A stretch of 22,413 nt of DNA from CAYPKG01 sp964411275 (lineage in GTDB: Bacteria > Bacillota > Clostridia > Christensenellales > CAG-138): contig CAYPKG010000031.1 of NCBI GenBank assembly GCA_964411275.1, positions 1 through 22,413 of the forward strand. Direction: 5' to 3'. The notes beneath the pieces are model-generated. The model searched no databases. It saw only the letters and a program-made list of their open reading frames with translations, and had not been told where the DNA came from. Positions within the stretch are counted from its first letter, which is position 1; each line of letters begins with the position of its first letter. The translations under genes were made by a program, and so were the position numbers. This document shows, in pieces, positions 1-6,943 of the stretch.

Positions 1-140
1 CCGAGACATTTGAAGAGCGGCGCTTAGATTTTTATAAAATTTTCCAAGGCTGTCAGAAAAGCGCATACATGTCCTGTCATGCGTCCATCCATACTAATCG
101 CATACGGATGGCGCGTTATGTGCCGCCTTGATATATACAG

Positions 141-154
141 CGTTATGCATAACG
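141..154. promoter_or_regulatory. 14-bp perfect palindrome before the 54-aa gene
   Basis: CGTTATGCATAACG reads the same on both strands and ends 7 bases before the ribosome binding site of the gene at 177. The half-site CGTTATG also occurs at 114-120. A separate stem-loop (CCATCC at 85-90 with GGATGG at 106-111) lies upstream. The palindrome could be an operator or an RNA hairpin masking the start region. The rest of 1-140 shows no convincing gene. Possible 3' tails of an upstream gene end at a TAG at 25-27 or a TGA at 129-131, and neither can be chosen from this window. Confidence 0.4.
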
Positions 155-176
155 GCAATGGAAAGGAGTGAGCGGG

Positions 177-341
177 ATGCGGTATTTATCGGTAGGTATC
201 GGTATCGGAATGGTAGCAGGCATGGTTGCGGCTACGGCAGCCATCAACTCCATGTACCCGGACGTTCCCCGGCGTATGGTCAGAGACGGCCGCCGGGCAA
301 TGCGCAGCACCAAACGGGTGGTCGGCCAGTGGACAAAGTGA
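177..341 (+). CDS. 54-aa small membrane protein, unknown function
   Basis: This short reading frame starts at an ATG placed 6 bases after a strong AAAGGAGTG ribosome binding site (162-170) and ends at TGA. The N-terminus (about residues 4-24) is a glycine- and alanine-rich hydrophobic stretch (VGIGIGMVAGMVAATAA) able to span the membrane. The C-terminal 25 residues are strongly basic, with RR, RR, KR and a final K, so the tail should stay in the cytoplasm. The GxGxGxxxG spacing would suit helix packing. I recognise no family with certainty; it resembles the short one-helix membrane proteins frequent in Clostridia. It sits just upstream of rpsB but is separated by a hairpin and a separate promoter, so it is probably its own transcript. 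The ribosome binding site and sensible composition make it a likely real gene. Confidence 0.65.
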   Translation: MRYLSVGIGIGMVAGMVAATAAINSMYPDVPRRMVRDGRRAMRSTKRVVGQWTK

Positions 342-360
342 AAACTTGGTGATTTGTCAA

Positions 361-385
361 TGCCGGGGCAGGAGTTGTCCCGGCA
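361..385 (+). terminator. GC-rich hairpin, possible terminator of the 54-aa gene
   Basis: TGCCGGG (361-367) pairs perfectly with CCCGGCA (379-385) around an 11-base loop. It is followed by AAAAAG and not by a T-run, so it is at best a weak intrinsic terminator; it may instead be a structure that protects the 3' end. Confidence 0.35.
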
Positions 386-458
386 AAAAGTCGTTTAGAA
401 TGATGCTTTTATAAAAAAACATTTGTCATTCTGGGGGTCGCGAATTTAGGCGGCGCTC

Positions 459-488
459 TTGCATTGTTTTAGGGGAGTGTGATATAAT
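459..488 (+). promoter_or_regulatory. sigma-A promoter for rpsB-tsf
   Basis: TTGCAT (459-464) and a consensus TATAAT (483-488) are separated by 18 bases. Transcription should start near 495, leaving a leader of about 100 bases before rpsB. Confidence 0.75.
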
Positions 489-520
489 GCCCAAGGTATG
501 ACGCACCCTGTGTGGATTTT

Positions 521-552
521 CCGGTTCCTGCCCGCGAAATGCGGGTCGCCGG
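521..552 (+). promoter_or_regulatory. stem-loop in the rpsB leader
   Basis: An inner stem CCCGC/GCGGG (531-535 with 541-545) closes a GAAAT loop, and an outer CCGG/CCGG pair (521-524 with 549-552) extends it across an asymmetric internal loop. It lies inside the leader between the promoter and the ribosome binding site at 581-587. By analogy with known ribosomal-protein leaders it could be where S2 represses its own mRNA, but that is inference. Confidence 0.4.
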
Positions 553-596
553 AAGAGGTGAAGCCGGGGGAGGAAAAAATAAGGAGGTTTATTATT

Positions 597-1319
597 ATGT
601 CCGTCATTTCCATGAAACAATTGTTGGAGGCCGGTGTACACTTCGGCCATCAGACCCGCCGCTGGAACCCCAAGATGAAGGAATACATCTTCACCGAGCG
701 CAATGGAATATACATTATCGACTTGCAGAAGACCGTGAAGAAGATCGAAGAAGCGTATTATTTCGTGCGCGACCTTGCGCAGAACGGCGAATCGATCCTG
801 TTTGTGGGTACCAAGAAGCAGGCCCAGGAGAGCATCGAGCAGGAAGCCAAGCGCTGCGAAATGTTTTTCGTCAACCAGCGTTGGCTGGGCGGCATGCTCA
901 CCAATTTCAAGACGATCCAGGGGCGCATCGCGAAGCTGCGCCGGATCGAGCAGATGGAAGAAAGCGGCCAGTTTGAACTGCTGCCTAAGAAAGAGGTCAT
1001 CAAGCTGATCGCCCTGCGCGACAAGCTCGAGAAGAACCTCGGCGGCATCAAGGATATGAAAAAGCTCCCCGGCGCGCTGTTTATCGTGGATCCCCGCAAG
1101 GAGCATATCGCCGTACAGGAAGCCCGGACACTGGGCATTCCCATCGTGGCCATCGTGGATACCAACTGCGACCCCGATGAAGCCGATTATGTGATCCCCG
1201 GCAATGACGACGCCATCCGTGCCGTGAAGCTGATTTCGTCCAAGATGGCGGACGCAGTCCTCGAAGGACATCAGGGCGAGTCCATGAGCCAGGAAGAGGC
1301 TGCAGAGGCCGAAGCGTAA
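597..1319 (+). CDS. rpsB: 30S ribosomal protein S2
   Basis: This encodes ribosomal protein S2 (240 aa, usual bacterial length 230-260), which sits on the back of the 30S subunit between head and body and is needed for S1 and mRNA recruitment. The N-terminus carries the family signature (MKQLLEAGVHFGHQTRRWNP), followed by FVGTKKQAQ, the NQRWLGGMLTNF block and PGALFIVDP, then a short acidic tail. The frame is open further upstream, but ATG 597 is chosen because AAGGAGG lies at 581-587 with 9-base spacing and the product then begins as S2 normally does. tsf follows after 31 bases, the conserved rpsB-tsf operon, transcribed from the promoter at 459-488. Confidence 0.98.
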   Translation: MSVISMKQLLEAGVHFGHQTRRWNPKMKEYIFTERNGIYIIDLQKTVKKIEEAYYFVRDLAQNGESILFVGTKKQAQESIEQEAKRCEMFFVNQRWLGGMLTNFKTIQGRIAKLRRIEQMEESGQFELLPKKEVIKLIALRDKLEKNLGGIKDMKKLPGALFIVDPRKEHIAVQEARTLGIPIVAIVDTNCDPDEADYVIPGNDDAIRAVKLISSKMADAVLEGHQGESMSQEEAAEAEA

Positions 1320-1350
1320 GAACTGAACCTGCATACAGGAGGAGAATAGA

Positions 1351-2223
1351 ATGTTTACTGCGAAAGATGTAATGGCGCTGCGCGAACTGACCGGCGCTGG
1401 GATGATGGATTGTAAAAAGGCCCTGGCCGCTTGCGAAGGCGATATGGAAAAGGCCAAAGATTTCCTCCGGGAAAAGGGTCTTGCTTCCGCCGCCAAGAAG
1501 GCGGGACGGATCGCCGCTGAGGGCATCGTGGGAAGCTTTATGGGCGAAGGCATCGGCGTTATCGTCGAGGTGAACTGCGAGACCGACTTTGTGGCGAAAA
1601 CCGATGATTTTAAGAAATTTGTGGGTTCCATCGCGAAGCAGATCGCCAATACCAACCCCGCGGATGTTGACGCGCTGCTGAAGCAGGCCAACCAGGAGAA
1701 CCCCGCCGAGACAATCAGCGACATGTTGAATTCCGCCATCGCCAAAATCGGCGAGAAGGTCAGCATACGCCGCTTTGCCCGAATGGAGGGCGTTGTGGAC
1801 TCCTACATCCACCTTGGCGGCAAGATCGGCGTGCTTGTGCAGGTTGACAAAGAAGCGGATGCTGCAATGCTGCACGATGTGGCCATGCAGATCGCGGCAG
1901 CTCGTCCGGGCTATATCAACAGGGAAGAGGTTCCCACAGGCGAGCTGGAGCATGAGAAGGAAATCCTTCGTGCCCAGGCCAAGAACGAGCCCAAGCCCAA
2001 GCCGGACGCAATTATCGAGAAGATGGTCACCGGCCGCGTGGAGAAGTACTACAAGGAAGTTTGCCTGATGGAGCAGCCCTTCGTGAAGGATACCGACAAG
2101 TCCGTCAAGGAGATGATCAACGGCGCGTTCAAGGTTGAGCAGTTTGTCCGCTTTGAGATGGGCGAGGGCCTGCAAAAGCGCGAGGACAACTTCGCCGAAG
2201 AAGTCATGGGGCAGATGAAATAA
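1351..2223 (+). CDS. tsf: elongation factor Ts
   Basis: EF-Ts (290 aa) is the guanine-nucleotide exchange factor that recycles EF-Tu from GDP to GTP in the cytoplasm. The N-terminal UBA-like domain (residues 1-45) contains VMALRELTGAGMMDCKKAL. The key TDFVAK motif begins at Thr78; Asp79-Phe80 are the residues that intrude near the EF-Tu magnesium site in studied homologues. The rest forms the dimerisation and core subdomains, ending in the usual FVRFEMGEGLQKR block. The start has a good AGGAGGAG site (1337-1344). It is co-transcribed with rpsB, and an intrinsic terminator follows 14 bases after the stop codon. Confidence 0.98.
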   Translation: MFTAKDVMALRELTGAGMMDCKKALAACEGDMEKAKDFLREKGLASAAKKAGRIAAEGIVGSFMGEGIGVIVEVNCETDFVAKTDDFKKFVGSIAKQIANTNPADVDALLKQANQENPAETISDMLNSAIAKIGEKVSIRRFARMEGVVDSYIHLGGKIGVLVQVDKEADAAMLHDVAMQIAAARPGYINREEVPTGELEHEKEILRAQAKNEPKPKPDAIIEKMVTGRVEKYYKEVCLMEQPFVKDTDKSVKEMINGAFKVEQFVRFEMGEGLQKREDNFAEEVMGQMK

Positions 2224-2237
2224 AATAATCCGAAGGG

Positions 2238-2264
2238 GCGCGCCATGCCGGCGCGCTCTTTTTT
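2238..2264 (+). terminator. intrinsic terminator between tsf and pyrH
   Basis: GCGCGCC (2238-2244) pairs perfectly with GGCGCGC (2250-2256) around ATGCC and is followed by TCTTTTTT. It closes the rpsB-tsf transcript. No clear promoter sits between it and pyrH, so read-through probably feeds pyrH. Confidence 0.85.
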
Positions 2265-2281
2265 ACAGAAAGGATGGGACG

Positions 2282-2986
2282 ATGTATCAGCGTGTATTGT
2301 TAAAGCTGAGCGGAGAGGCGCTAAGCTCACCGGGGAAGGTGCTGGATTTTGACGTCATCGAAAGCACGGCCCGCGCCCTTGGACAGGTGGGGCGCATGGG
2401 CGTGGAACTGGGCGTGGTGCTGGGGGGCGGCAATATCTGGCGCGGCCGGGCCTGCGGGGAGATGGATCGCATCCGGGCGGATCATATGGGCATGCTGTCC
2501 ACCGCCATCAACGCCATCGCGATGCAGGACGCGCTGATACGGCAGGGTACGCCATGCAGCGTGCTGTCGGCTGTGGAAATGAATAGCTTTTGCGATACGT
2601 TTACCACAAGAGACGCCAATCGCCGCCTGTGCGCAGGGGAGATTGTCATATTTGCTTGCGGCAGCGGGCATCCTTTTTTTAGCACCGATACGGCGGCGGC
2701 GCTGCGCGCGGCGGAGATTGGCGCGGACGTGCTGCTGTTGGCGAAAAATATTGACGCGGTGTATTCCGCTGATCCCAAGCTGGATCCCAGCGCTGAACGG
2801 TATTCCCATTTGAGCTATGATGAGGTCATTGAACGGTGTCTAAAAGCTACGGATTTGACGGCCATAACATTGTGCCGGGAGCAAAATATTCCCATACTGA
2901 CATTTGGGCTTAAGGAAAAGAACGGCATAGAGAGAGCCGTGCGGGGAGAAGCCATCGGCACACTCATCAATGGGAACAAAGCATGA
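2282..2986 (+). CDS. pyrH: UMP kinase
   Basis: UMP kinase (234 aa) phosphorylates UMP to UDP with ATP, the step that commits pyrimidines to nucleotide pools; the enzyme is a cytoplasmic hexamer of the amino-acid-kinase fold. Visible motifs in order are the phosphate-binding RVLLKLSGEAL at the N-terminus, GGGNIWRG, RADHMGMLSTAINAIAMQDAL-like UMP-binding block, GHPFFSTDTAAALRAAEIGAD (UMP and allosteric region) and the ATP-side NIDAVYSADPKLDP. The start has AAAGGA at 2269-2274. The stop overlaps the start of the next gene (ATGA at 2983-2986), implying translational coupling. frr, the usual follower of pyrH, is missing here. Confidence 0.97.
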   Translation: MYQRVLLKLSGEALSSPGKVLDFDVIESTARALGQVGRMGVELGVVLGGGNIWRGRACGEMDRIRADHMGMLSTAINAIAMQDALIRQGTPCSVLSAVEMNSFCDTFTTRDANRRLCAGEIVIFACGSGHPFFSTDTAAALRAAEIGADVLLLAKNIDAVYSADPKLDPSAERYSHLSYDEVIERCLKATDLTAITLCREQNIPILTFGLKEKNGIERAVRGEAIGTLINGNKA

Positions 2987-3486
2987 AGCCAAAGGATGTT
3001 CGCTTATATAACGTGATGTTTCCGGTGTGGTTCTTGGTGGTATTTCCCGCCACATGGCTGATCGTGCTGCCTGTGAATTTCCTTGTGGACAGCGCAGTGG
3101 TTCTTTTGACTCTGCGAGCCTTATCGGTTTCCCTGAAGGAGGGCTGGAAAAAAAGCATTCTGCCCGTGTGGGGGCTGGGGTTTTTGTGCGATTTTGCGGG
3201 GACGGCGCTGTTGACGCTGCCGTTGCTGCTGCCCATCCGGTCTGCGGGCTGGGATGAGTTTGTGGGATGCCTGAGCGGCAATCCCTTTCAAAATGTCTGG
3301 GCGCTGCTGTATACCCTGTTTGCTGTGGCGGTTTCCGGCCTGCTGATCTATGTATGCAATCGAAAATGGTCGTTCCGGCGGCTGGAGCTTGATCCAATGG
3401 AGAAAAAGCGGCTGGCGCGGAATTTGGCCATATTTACCGCCCCGTACACATTCCTTATTCCAGCCATGTGGCTGGCAGGGATGTAA
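2983..3486 (+). CDS. unknown multi-span membrane protein coupled to pyrH
   Basis: A 167-aa hydrophobic protein whose ATG overlaps the pyrH stop codon (ATGA), so it depends on ribosomes finishing pyrH. Hydrophobic segments at about residues 12-32, 34-48, 60-85, 104-124 and 145-165 suggest four or five membrane spans, with basic loops (SLKEGWKK, CNRKWSFRR, EKKRLAR) that would face the cytoplasm. No catalytic motif or family is recognised. MerR lies 24 bases downstream. The tight coupling suggests a true gene, but a functional tie to UMP kinase is not implied by anything in the protein itself. Confidence 0.8.
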   Translation: MKPKDVRLYNVMFPVWFLVVFPATWLIVLPVNFLVDSAVVLLTLRALSVSLKEGWKKSILPVWGLGFLCDFAGTALLTLPLLLPIRSAGWDEFVGCLSGNPFQNVWALLYTLFAVAVSGLLIYVCNRKWSFRRLELDPMEKKRLARNLAIFTAPYTFLIPAMWLAGM

Positions 3487-3510
3487 CGGTTGTAACCCCG
3501 AGGAAGAGCG

Positions 3511-4311
3511 ATGAAATATTATAGCATCAGCGAAGTGTCGGCGCTTATGGGCATCTCCAACGAGCTTTTAAGGCATTATGAACGATTGGGCCTGATTTCG
3601 CCGGAACGGGATGAAAACGGATACCGGCGATATACGGCAATGGATGTGGACAAGCTCAGCGGCGTGCGCCGATATAAAAACATGCAGTTCCCCCTTGAGC
3701 AAGTTGAAAAGCTCATGTATGGAACCGATCGGAATGAAATGGCGGCGCAGATGCATGCGGCGCTTCTTCGGGTGCGGCGGGAGATTACCTGGAACAGCAC
3801 ATTGCTTGAAGCGCTGGAGGATGTAGCGGAGGAATGGGAAGCGCCGGAGGAGAACCTAGCGGCTTGCGAGGTCACCGTCAGCCCAGAGGTGCTGCGCATT
3901 CCCAGCCGGCAGGACGAGATATTTGAACAGGCGGAGGAGCCTGCGTTGCTGCGCGAATGGCTGGAGCGCATGCCGGTGGTTTTTATTTCGCCTTTGTTTA
4001 CGAAAGAGGATATACTCTCCTCGATACCCCGGGTGCAATTTGGTTATGGCGTCCGCCTTCCCCAGTTTAAAGCACTTCGCCTGCCACATATGCGCCAGGA
4101 GATTTATTACCCTGCGCGAAAATGCATAACCACCGTGATTTTTAGCGCGGGCAGCGGCCGCATCCATGCGGGAAAGCTCCTGCATGCGGTGGAATACTGC
4201 AATCGGTGTGGGTTTCAGATAGCTGGCGACGGCTGGGGGATTACAATCGGCAATTGTGTAAAAAATGGGGAGGATCACCGGTACCACCGGGTGTATATTC
4301 CCATCGAATAA
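3511..4311 (+). CDS. MerR-family transcriptional regulator with C-terminal effector domain
   Basis: A 266-aa regulator. Residues 1-70 are a MerR winged helix-turn-helix: the opening YSISEVSALMGISNELLRHY, then ERLGLISPERDENGYRRY and the wing VDKLSGVRRYKNMQFPLEQV. A helical linker follows (about 75-115), the dimerisation coil of the family. The remainder (about 125-266) has the pattern of a ligand-binding domain like that of BmrR/GyrI proteins, ending in YHRVYIPIE, a tail type common in that fold. It lacks the metal-site cysteine pattern of metal-sensing MerR proteins, so a small organic ligand is more likely. The start has AGGAAGAG 2 bases upstream. It closes the pyrH transcript and lies just before a promoter with MerR architecture (4393-4423), its likely target. 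Confidence 0.88.
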   Translation: MKYYSISEVSALMGISNELLRHYERLGLISPERDENGYRRYTAMDVDKLSGVRRYKNMQFPLEQVEKLMYGTDRNEMAAQMHAALLRVRREITWNSTLLEALEDVAEEWEAPEENLAACEVTVSPEVLRIPSRQDEIFEQAEEPALLREWLERMPVVFISPLFTKEDILSSIPRVQFGYGVRLPQFKALRLPHMRQEIYYPARKCITTVIFSAGSGRIHAGKLLHAVEYCNRCGFQIAGDGWGITIGNCVKNGEDHRYHRVYIPIE

Positions 4312-4345
4312 ATAAAAACCTGCATCTAACAGGGGATGGGGCGTG

Positions 4346-4373
4346 AGAGCGCCCTTTTGGGGCTCTTCTTTTT
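4346..4373 (+). terminator. intrinsic terminator after the MerR gene
   Basis: AGAGC plus CCC (one bulged G between them) pairs with GGG plus GCTCT around a TTTT loop, followed by TCTTTTT. It ends the pyrH-membrane protein-MerR transcript and isolates the next gene. Confidence 0.75.
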
Positions 4374-4392
4374 ACACATTATGAAATATCAC

Positions 4393-4423
4393 TTGACATT
4401 ACAAGCCTTGTAGGGGGTATGAT
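4393..4423 (+). promoter_or_regulatory. MerR-type promoter with 19-bp spacer and dyad
   Basis: A consensus TTGACA (4393-4398) and TATGAT (4418-4423) are 19 bases apart, two more than RNA polymerase prefers. The spacer holds a perfect dyad, TACAAG-C-CTTGTA (4400-4412). Overlong spacer plus internal dyad is the established layout of promoters that MerR-family activators untwist. A MerR gene ends 81 bases upstream. Confidence 0.75.
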
Positions 4424-4463
4424 TCGTTTGTGGTATAACAAACAAATGAGGAGGTAACAAGAT

Positions 4464-6428
4464 TTGAACAAAAAGAGCATGCTTGCATTGTCCCTTGCGC
4501 TGGTGATGCTGCTGGCCTTTGGCTGCGCGGCGCCTGCCGCCAACAACGAGCCCACTCCAGCGGTGGAAACCCCGGCTCCCGTGGCGCAGGGCCTGTATAT
4601 CCCCGGAACGTATACCGGCACCGGCGCGGGCCGCAATGGTGACATCACCGTTTCCGTAACATTTGACGCGGATGTCATTATGAATGTGGAGGTCACGAAC
4701 CATACGGAAACAGAAGGCATCGGCACTTCGGCCATTGATAAGCTACCGGGGTTCATCATAGAGCAGCAGACGCTGGCGGTTGCGGATGCTGTGTCCGGCG
4801 CCACCATGACCGGAACGGGCATCGTTGCGGCGGTGGCGGACGCGGTTGAACAGGCCGGCGGCGATGTTGCCGCATTGAAGGACGCAGAATACAGCGTGAT
4901 TGCAGGCGACCTGGTGGCGAAGACGGTTGACGTTGTTGTGGTGGGCGGCGGCGGCGCCGGCATCGCGGCGGCGGCTTCCGCGGCGGAAAATGGCGCAAGC
5001 GTTGTGTTGATCGAGAAAACGGCTGCCCTGGGCGGCAATACGCTGGCCTCCGGCCTTGCCATGAATGCGGCGGACCCGGAATTACAGGGCTCCATGGACG
5101 TCATCACCGGGCAGGTCAGCGCCCTTGAGGCGGTGCTGGATTATGACGGCGCTACGTTCGGCCCCTACGCACAAACCCTGGAGGTATTAAAGGGCCAGAT
5201 CAAAGAATATCTCGCGGGCGACAAGACGAAAATATTTGACTCTGTTGAGTGGCATACCATTCAGACATACATGGCCGGATTGCGCACGACGCTGGACGGC
5301 GAGACCGTATATGGCGACTTTGACCTGGTGTCCCAGCTATGTGAAAAGAGCCTTGAAACATATCATTGGCTGAACACCGTGGTGGGCGTGGAGCTGTCCG
5401 ATACCATCACGTCCCCCGTCGGCTCCCTGTGGTATCGCGGCCACAACTTCGCGTCCAAGCAGGGCGTGTTTGACGCGGCTAGCGCCTATATCACCGGCAA
5501 CGGCGGCGAGATCATGACCGACACCAAAGCCGAGCATCTGATTTTGGACGGCGCCAAGGTCGTGGGCGTTACCGCCATGAGGAACAACGGCACGCCTGTC
5601 ACCGTCAACGCGAAATCCGTCATCATCACCACCGGCGGCTTTGGCGCCAACGGCGACATGATCAAGGAATACAACAACTACTGGCCCTCTATCCCGGACG
5701 GGATCATGACCACCTGCGTTTCCTCTGTCACCGGCGACGGCATCGGTCTGGGCCTTGAGGCGGGCGCGCAGCTAAAGGACATGGGTTTGACGCAGCTGAT
5801 GCCCACGGCCAGCGCGCTGACCGGCCAGCTGGTGGACGGCCTGCTGGTTCCTTCCCAGTACTATATGTTCGTTAACCAGGAAGGCGAGCGATTTGTCAAC
5901 GAGTATGCGGAGCGCGATACGCTGGCGTTTGCGGCCATGGGCCAGACCGGCGGCACGTTCTACCACATCGCGGATCAGGAGATGTGCCCGCTGGTGCAAA
6001 ACGGCGCTTCTCAGGAGCAGATTGACGCTATGGTGGAAAAAGGCATTATGTACAAGGCGGATACACTTGACGAGCTGGCGGCGCTGGTCGGTTGCCCAGC
6101 GGACGCCCTCAAGGACAGCGTCGCGAAGTACAATTCCTATGTGGACGCGGGGAAGGATCCCGATTTTGGCAAGACCGTGTTCGGCAGCAAGATCGAGACC
6201 GCGCCGTTCTACGCGGTGATCGAGAAGCCCGCTGTCCACCACACAATGGGCGGACTGGCCATCAACAGCGCGGCACAGGTTTTGAACGAGGCAGGCGCAC
6301 CGATTGAGGGGCTTTTCGCGGCGGGAGAGGTCACCGGCGGACTGCATGCGGGCAACCGCGTGGGCGGCAACGCCATCGCGGATATCATGGTATATGGCAG
6401 GATTGCAGGCGCCAACGCGGCGAAATAA
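4464..6428 (+). CDS. secreted flavoprotein reductase (covalent-FMN domain plus fumarate-reductase-like FAD domain)
   Basis: A 654-aa lipoprotein. Translation starts at TTG, 8 bases after GAGGAGGT (4448-4455). A signal peptide ends in LAFGC with Cys21 as the lipid anchor, then a Pro/Thr linker. Residues about 42-135 are an FMN_bind domain with DAVSGAT (108-114), the ApbE flavinylation motif, so Thr114 should carry covalent FMN. From about 155 comes an FAD_binding_2 domain: dinucleotide-binding GGGGAG (161-166), then RFVNEYAERD (Arg484), HHTMGG (His592-His593) and GNRVGGN (Arg632), matching the catalytic Arg/His set of flavocytochrome fumarate reductases. It probably reduces an enoate acceptor such as fumarate, urocanate or a cinnamate outside the membrane, using electrons from membrane flavoproteins. 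No haem-binding CxxCH is seen. The substrate cannot be read from sequence. Expression is likely MerR-controlled. Confidence 0.92.
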   Translation: MNKKSMLALSLALVMLLAFGCAAPAANNEPTPAVETPAPVAQGLYIPGTYTGTGAGRNGDITVSVTFDADVIMNVEVTNHTETEGIGTSAIDKLPGFIIEQQTLAVADAVSGATMTGTGIVAAVADAVEQAGGDVAALKDAEYSVIAGDLVAKTVDVVVVGGGGAGIAAAASAAENGASVVLIEKTAALGGNTLASGLAMNAADPELQGSMDVITGQVSALEAVLDYDGATFGPYAQTLEVLKGQIKEYLAGDKTKIFDSVEWHTIQTYMAGLRTTLDGETVYGDFDLVSQLCEKSLETYHWLNTVVGVELSDTITSPVGSLWYRGHNFASKQGVFDAASAYITGNGGEIMTDTKAEHLILDGAKVVGVTAMRNNGTPVTVNAKSVIITTGGFGANGDMIKEYNNYWPSIPDGIMTTCVSSVTGDGIGLGLEAGAQLKDMGLTQLMPTASALTGQLVDGLLVPSQYYMFVNQEGERFVNEYAERDTLAFAAMGQTGGTFYHIADQEMCPLVQNGASQEQIDAMVEKGIMYKADTLDELAALVGCPADALKDSVAKYNSYVDAGKDPDFGKTVFGSKIETAPFYAVIEKPAVHHTMGGLAINSAAQVLNEAGAPIEGLFAAGEVTGGLHAGNRVGGNAIADIMVYGRIAGANAAK

Positions 6429-6452
6429 AGCTAATAACATAGTCCTGTACCT

Positions 6453-6477
6453 GGCCGGAGCATTTGCTCCGGCCTTT
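6453..6477 (+). terminator. intrinsic terminator after the flavoprotein gene
   Basis: GGCCGGAGC (6453-6461) pairs perfectly with GCTCCGGCC (6466-6474) around ATTT. The following T-run is only three bases, but the 9-bp GC-rich stem is strong. Confidence 0.7.
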
Positions 6478-6487
6478 GCGTAAAGAA

Positions 6488-6516
6488 TGGACATGTTTTT
6501 CAAAGAATGGTATGAT
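6488..6516 (+). promoter_or_regulatory. promoter for the 76-aa gene
   Basis: TGGACA (6488-6493) and TATGAT (6511-6516) are 17 bases apart, a good sigma-A match. Transcription would begin near 6523, giving a leader of about 65 bases. Confidence 0.55.
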
Positions 6517-6588
6517 TATGATTGGTATATTTCCAGTATCCACAGGATGGCCGCGGGTGGAAATAATTGATCAATAAGGAGAAAGCAC

Positions 6589-6819
6589 ATGGAAAAAAAG
6601 TTTGACGTAAAAGAAAAAGTGAAGGAGATCGCGGGAAAGATCACCGCCGATCCTGCCAAACTGAAGAAATTCGAAAAGGAACCGGTGCAGACCGTGGAGG
6701 GGCTTTTGGGTGTTGATTTGCCGGACGAAGCCCTGAATTCCGTGGTTTCCGGGGTCAAGGCTATTATCGGCGGCGAAAAGCTTTCCGGCGCGTTTGACGC
6801 GGTGAAGAAGCTGTTTTAA
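6589..6819 (+). CDS. 76-aa charged helical protein with leader-peptide-like motif
   Basis: ATG follows AAGGAG (6576-6581) with 7-base spacing. The N-terminal third is lysine-rich and helical (KKFDVKEKVKEIAGKI). The middle, ADPAKLKKFEKEPVQTVEGL followed by LGVDLPDE, resembles the xDPxxxxxxxxxPxxxxxxLLGxxLP pattern of Nif11/nitrile-hydratase-type leader peptides of ribosomal peptide natural products. The C-terminus ends GAFDAVKKLF, an amphipathic helix, with no cysteine, serine or threonine core, so it would need another substrate core if it acts as a leader. Similar short proteins are, to my knowledge, common and uncharacterised in Clostridia. A Cys-rich gene starts 124 bases downstream. It is cytoplasmic by composition; function unknown. 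Confidence 0.75.
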   Translation: MEKKFDVKEKVKEIAGKITADPAKLKKFEKEPVQTVEGLLGVDLPDEALNSVVSGVKAIIGGEKLSGAFDAVKKLF

Positions 6820-6894
6820 GCATAAACTGCTTTGCCACATCGCTTTTTTTGACGGTATTCACACCTTTTGACGCCTCTGCGTAATATAGGGTAA

Positions 6895-6913
6895 CGGCGC
6901 GTAAAAAGCGCCG
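6895..6913 (+). promoter_or_regulatory. hairpin in the leader of the Cys-rich gene
   Basis: CGGCGC (6895-6900) pairs perfectly with GCGCCG (6908-6913) around GTAAAAA, 15 bases before the ribosome binding site at 6929-6935. Two TTGACG hexamers (6849-6854, 6868-6873) lie upstream but neither has a convincing -10, so the promoter is unclear and could use a sporulation sigma factor. Confidence 0.4.
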
Positions 6914-6943
6914 CATGCTCAATAATTCAAGGAGGCTTTTTGT

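Noticed and set aside
426..2175. Long minus-strand open frames opposite rpsB and tsf (446 and 364 codons)
   Set aside because: They are mirror frames of two unmistakable ribosomal/translation genes, have no ribosome binding site, and encode low-complexity Leu/His/Arg-rich sequence.
6535..6543. DnaA-box-like GTATCCACA
   Set aside because: A single near match with no cluster and no replication genes nearby; expected by chance.
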